64,000 nucleotides of DNA from JADGRB01 sp963835825 (lineage in GTDB: Bacteria > Myxococcota_A > Polyangia > Fen-1088), in the NCBI GenBank assembly GCA_963835825.1, contig CAWIGZ010000001.1, forward strand, positions 1,550,001-1,614,000, in the 5' to 3' direction. Of this stretch, positions 60,824 through 64,000 are shown in pieces (the stretch's first letter is position 1; each line of letters starts with the position of its first letter). A program made the position numbers and the translations under genes. The notes beneath the pieces were generated by a model. That model was not told the origin of the DNA. It did no database searches and saw only the letters and a program-made list of their open reading frames with translations.

Positions 60824-61867
60824 TCAGCCCTTCTTGCCCTTGCCGCCCTTGCCGCCGCCGACGGCCTTGCTCAGCTTGGGGGAGACCATCACGCGATCCT
60901 TGGGCAGGAACGACAGCGCGGCCACGTACGTCTTGGTCTTCTGCTGCTCCTGGTCCTTCATCGCGCCTTTGTCGTCGGTCTTGTGCATGCCCAGCTTGGC
61001 GAAGGTGATCGCCGCGTAGGAAGCGATCGTCTCCTGCACGTTCGACAGGTGCTGGTCGAACTCCTGGCGGGTCACGGTGACCTTCAGGACCGGCTGATCG
61101 TCGAGGAGGCCGGTGTACGTCACCTGCTGCAGCTCGGGCGCCTTCAGGAACATGGCGGTCAGGAACTCGGCCCAGTAGGTCATCGCGCTGTTGAACGTCA
61201 GCGACTGGACGTACTCGTCCTTGCCGCTCTCGAGGTACGGGTAGGTCACCTCGACGGCCTTGTGGGGCTCGTCGACCGTCATGGTCGGCTTGTGTTTGAA
61301 GTTGTCGTCGACGCGGACGATCTTCTTCTTCTCGTTGAGGCGGCAGGTGTCCTCGAGATCCTCGGGCTCGGCGCGGCCCAGGCTGTAGGCGAACGACTTC
61401 TGCACCTCCTCGGGGAACTCGAGGCGGATGGCGTTCTCGCACTTCGGGCCCTTGTCGCCGTGCTCGCGCCAGATCTTGGCGACCGGGTTGCCGCCGGTCT
61501 GGGCGTCGCCCTCGGTGGCGTAGAAGGCGCCGAGGAACGTGGTCGGCTCGAAGGTGTTGCGGGTCATCGCGTATCTATAAAGGAACTGCAGGGCCCGGTA
61601 GATGTCGTCGCGCTTGGTCTTCTGCTTCAAGGCGACGTGAATCTTCACGTCCTGGCCGTCGGTGGGGCCGGAGACTTCATCGCGCACCACGGTGAACGCC
61701 GGGATGCCGGCCGGGATCTTCGGCTGGTCGCAGCAGGCCGTCGGCGCCGCCGGTTTGTCGGTCTGGCACGACGACAGCGAGAGCAGGGCGGCGACCGCCG
61801 CACCGACCAACGAGACCTGAAAGACCAGAGAGTGGGCCACAACGCTACGCGGCAGCTGGTGACGCAT
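60824..61867 (-). CDS. Lipoprotein of unknown function
   Basis: 347 residues from ATG 61867 with GGAGGC upstream. Signal peptide and lipobox LLSLSSC, then a CC pair (TACCDQPKIP). The mature part is mixed alpha/beta with YRALQFLYRYAMTRNTFEPT and VEVTYPYLESGKDEYVQSL, and ends in a Gly/Lys tail (GGGKGGKGKKG). No catalytic motif recognised. Probably exported to the envelope. An in-frame start at 61936 would spoil the signal peptide. Confidence 0.75.
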   Translation of the reverse strand: MRHQLPRSVVAHSLVFQVSLVGAAVAALLSLSSCQTDKPAAPTACCDQPKIPAGIPAFTVVRDEVSGPTDGQDVKIHVALKQKTKRDDIYRALQFLYRYAMTRNTFEPTTFLGAFYATEGDAQTGGNPVAKIWREHGDKGPKCENAIRLEFPEEVQKSFAYSLGRAEPEDLEDTCRLNEKKKIVRVDDNFKHKPTMTVDEPHKAVEVTYPYLESGKDEYVQSLTFNSAMTYWAEFLTAMFLKAPELQQVTYTGLLDDQPVLKVTVTRQEFDQHLSNVQETIASYAAITFAKLGMHKTDDKGAMKDQEQQKTKTYVAALSFLPKDRVMVSPKLSKAVGGGKGGKGKKG

Positions 61868-62006
61868 CCGAAGCCTCCGTGGACGAGAGGGGAGAACGGG
61901 AACGAACCCGGGGTGATGGGGTGACGAGAGGCGCACGCTACATCAACATGTCGCCCCGAGGGGTCTTTCTTTCCATCGGGGCCGAGGTAGGGTATTGTAC
62001 GTCCGT

Positions 62007-62034
62007 CGAAGCTGAACCAGTTTCTTCAGCTTCG
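62007..62034. promoter_or_regulatory. Inverted repeat just upstream of the TPR gene
   Basis: CGAAGCTGAA, loop CCAGTTTC, TTCAGCTTCG: a perfect 10-bp dyad ending 14 bases before ATG 62049. It could be an operator or a leader hairpin covering the translation start, which has no visible Shine-Dalgarno sequence. Confidence 0.45.
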
Positions 62035-62048
62035 CCCTAACCCATAAA

Positions 62049-62951
62049 ATGGCATCGATTGTCATGACGCGGCGACCTTGGGTTCTCGCGCTGGTTTTTT
62101 CGATGATGCTGCTCGCGTTCGGCACAAAGGAAGCGCGAGCGCAGCTGACGCCGCAGCAAAAGCAGGAAATCCACCTCCACTATCAGCAGGCGACGCGGGC
62201 CTACGATCTCGGTAAGTACCCCGAGGCCATCGAGGAGTATCAGAAGGTCTACGAGATCGACGGCGATCCGGTGATGCTCTACAACATCGCCCAGGCCTAC
62301 CGGCTCAACGATCAGCCGCAGGAGTCGATTCACTTTTACCGCCGTTACCTGCAGCGCTCGCCCGAGGCGCGCAACAAGGAAGACGTCGAGCGCAAGATCA
62401 CGGCGATGGAGAAGCTGATCGAGGATCGGCGCAAGGCCGCCGCCCTGGTCACACCACCGCCGACCAAGGCGGCGGTGAAGCCGGTGGCCGTCCCGCCGCC
62501 GCCACCTCCGCCCCCTGTGGTCGCTCCGCCCGTGGTCGTCGCGCCGCCGCCACCTCCGCCGCCGCCTCCAGCTTCGACGACTCGCCTGGTGGTCGGCTGG
62601 TCGATGGTCGGGGTAGGGGTGGCGTCGATCGCCGTGGCGATTGTCGAGGGGATCAAGGCCAAGAACCGCGGCGACCAGCTGACGCTGCTGTCGGACCCCA
62701 ACAATCCAAAGCCGTGGACCTCGACGCAGGAATCAATTCAGTCGGAAGGCAAGACCGCGAACATCGTCGCCATCGTGTGCGGCATCGCCGGGACGGCGGT
62801 CGGTGTGGCGGGCGCCATCGTCCTCATCAGCAACGGCTCGTCGGCGCCGGATAGCGAGAGCGGCACGCCACCGGCGACCACCAACAACGTCAGCTTCGCT
62901 CCCTGGGTCGGGCCGGGACTCGTGGGTGGCGGCATGGGACTGAGGTTCTAG
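62049..62951 (+). CDS. TPR protein with polyproline linker and C-terminal transmembrane helices
   Basis: 300 residues; ATG 62049, or 62064 as an alternative. Signal peptide (VLALVFSMMLLAFGT to ARA), two TPR units (HYQQATRAYDLGKYPEAIEE; LYNIAQAYRLNDQPQESIHF), a Pro/Val linker with runs of eight and nine prolines, then two helices (VVGWSMVGVGVASIAVAIV; VAIVCGIAGTAVGVAGAIVL). It matches the layout of the 43258-43878 gene. A periplasmic interaction protein is likely. Confidence 0.75.
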   Translation: MASIVMTRRPWVLALVFSMMLLAFGTKEARAQLTPQQKQEIHLHYQQATRAYDLGKYPEAIEEYQKVYEIDGDPVMLYNIAQAYRLNDQPQESIHFYRRYLQRSPEARNKEDVERKITAMEKLIEDRRKAAALVTPPPTKAAVKPVAVPPPPPPPPVVAPPVVVAPPPPPPPPPASTTRLVVGWSMVGVGVASIAVAIVEGIKAKNRGDQLTLLSDPNNPKPWTSTQESIQSEGKTANIVAIVCGIAGTAVGVAGAIVLISNGSSAPDSESGTPPATTNNVSFAPWVGPGLVGGGMGLRF

Positions 62952-62954
62952 GCC

Positions 62955-63974
62955 GTGCGGTCGGCCCGGGTTCTGGCCGTCCGCGCGCTGATGCTGGGAA
63001 CGCTCCTGGCGAGCGCTGCCTGTTTTCGCCCCAAGAACCTCGCCGGCGGCTTCTCCTGCCCCGAGGGCGGCCCCTGTCCTGACGGCCTGGTCTGCAACGC
63101 CGTCCACATCTGCGCTTCGTCCTACGATGCAGGCGTGATCGAGATGGGCGGAACCGGCGGCAACGGCGGAGCCGGCGGAACGGGCGGCCAGGGCGGAGCA
63201 GGCAATGTGGACGGCGGCCCAGATGATCGCCCGTGCACTGGTGCCGTCGCCAGCTGCCAGCCGACCGACGCGGGCCTATGCGATCCCGTCTGCAACACGG
63301 GCTGCGGCGAGTGCTACCAGAAGTGTTCGGTCAACACGAACGGAGCCTTGACGTGCAACGAGCCGCATAAGACCAGCGTGACGAACGGGGGGCTGTTGCA
63401 GCTCTGCTCGCAGTACGCCGTGGCGACAGATCCCACCACCCAGAGCGACGACTGCGGACCGGGGCAGGTGTGTGTCAACGCCAACAATTGCGGCGCCCGC
63501 TGCTATCAGTTCTGCCGGACGGATTCGGATTGCACGAACGGCGCAAGCTGCTCTCGCGACGCGGGCGGCGGATACATGACCTGCGACGTTCCGCCGGTCG
63601 ACTGCGATCCGGTGATCGGTGCGGCCCGTTCGATGACGTCCTCGGGATGCCCGGGGATGACCGCCACTTCGCTCTTCGGTTGTTACCTGTCGGCCACCTC
63701 CCCGACCACCCTGTGTGACTGTCAGAACAGCAACGGCGGCGGCAAAGAGGGAAGCGGGTGCAGTCATTCGCGGGACTGCTTCGCCGGGTTGATGTGCATC
63801 GCCCCATCGAGCAGCCAGCCCAAGACCTGTCGCAGGGTCTGTCGGTTACCTGTGGACGGGGGGAGCGCGGCGGCGCCGGACGAGGGAGGGTGCCAAAGTG
63901 GTCCCGGCGCTTGCACCGTGATCGCGTTTCCCGACGGAACGACCGACCCGACATACGGCTTCTGCAACGATTAG
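62955..63974 (+). CDS. Cysteine-rich lipoprotein
   Basis: 339 residues from GTG, 3 bp after the TPR gene. Lipobox LASAAC. The mature protein opens with a short Cys unit (FSCPEGGPCPDGLVCNAVHI) and a Gly/Asn/Thr linker (GGTGGNGGAGGTGGQGG). A domain of about 24 cysteines follows with DCGPGQVCVNANNCGARC and CSHSRDCFAGLMCIAPSS units, like dickkopf- or EGF-type knots. A disulfide-rich surface protein, function unknown. It ends TAG, 26 bases before the window end. Confidence 0.75.
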   Translation: MRSARVLAVRALMLGTLLASAACFRPKNLAGGFSCPEGGPCPDGLVCNAVHICASSYDAGVIEMGGTGGNGGAGGTGGQGGAGNVDGGPDDRPCTGAVASCQPTDAGLCDPVCNTGCGECYQKCSVNTNGALTCNEPHKTSVTNGGLLQLCSQYAVATDPTTQSDDCGPGQVCVNANNCGARCYQFCRTDSDCTNGASCSRDAGGGYMTCDVPPVDCDPVIGAARSMTSSGCPGMTATSLFGCYLSATSPTTLCDCQNSNGGGKEGSGCSHSRDCFAGLMCIAPSSSQPKTCRRVCRLPVDGGSAAAPDEGGCQSGPGACTVIAFPDGTTDPTYGFCND

Positions 63975-64000
63975 GGACTTCAGCGGTGAGGAATCCGCGG

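Overview
This is a GC-rich, gene-dense bacterial chromosome segment. No rRNA, tRNA, CRISPR array, phage or insertion sequence was found. The gene content points to a delta-proteobacterial or Myxococcota-type organism. The signs are two-component and Ser/Thr kinase signalling, an AgmX/PglI-type C-terminal domain on a pseudokinase, PPC and cysteine-rich repeat lipoproteins, HEAT and TPR proteins, PilZ and DUF6178 proteins, and outer-membrane biogenesis genes (bamA, skp, lolD/E) that mark a Gram-negative cell. The phylum call is inference; no marker gene was compared with a database.

Layout. Bases 1-5726 (minus strand) hold a nitrogen block: a Usp protein running off the left edge, an ammonium transporter, a tiny membrane protein under a candidate sigma-54 promoter, and an NtrC-type regulator with its histidine kinase. 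Bases 5781-15574 (minus) look like one long operon: a Gld-type ABC system (ATPase, permease, GldG-like, DUF4340), a sensor Ser/Thr kinase, a glycosyltransferase-TPR protein and an AI-2E-type permease. Bases 15708-21193 (plus) carry purF, a gamma-carbonic-anhydrase-like gene, a CPA2 antiporter and prfB with its own programmed +1 frameshift. Bases 21303-29083 (plus) are lysS and envelope biogenesis: lolE-like, lolD, bamA, skp, fabZ. Bases 29088-34032 are secreted or lipoprotein genes and a large ATPase-TPR protein. Bases 34064-38868 (minus) repeat the same four-gene Gld-type ABC locus. Bases 39107-45752 contain surface lipoproteins and a DUF6178 gene. Bases 45771-53707 (plus) are the housekeeping run tilS-ftsH-folP-glmM-pdxJ-nnr. 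Bases 53676-63974 hold a HEAT protein, a pseudokinase, DUF4332, PilZ and class-IV aminotransferase genes, and further lipoprotein and TPR genes.

The most striking property is that 20 otherwise intact, conserved genes are interrupted by 41 net single-base insertions. I found no certain deletion. Removing one base per site restores full-length proteins, and the length of each gene modulo 3 agrees with the number of insertions counted. The commonest site is a zero-frame GGG codon followed by C (11 sites). About 33 kb of other coding sequence has none. Insertion-type assembly errors are the simplest explanation, but widespread +1 frameshifting cannot be excluded from sequence alone. These genes are annotated as single genes over their whole span, with the break positions given.
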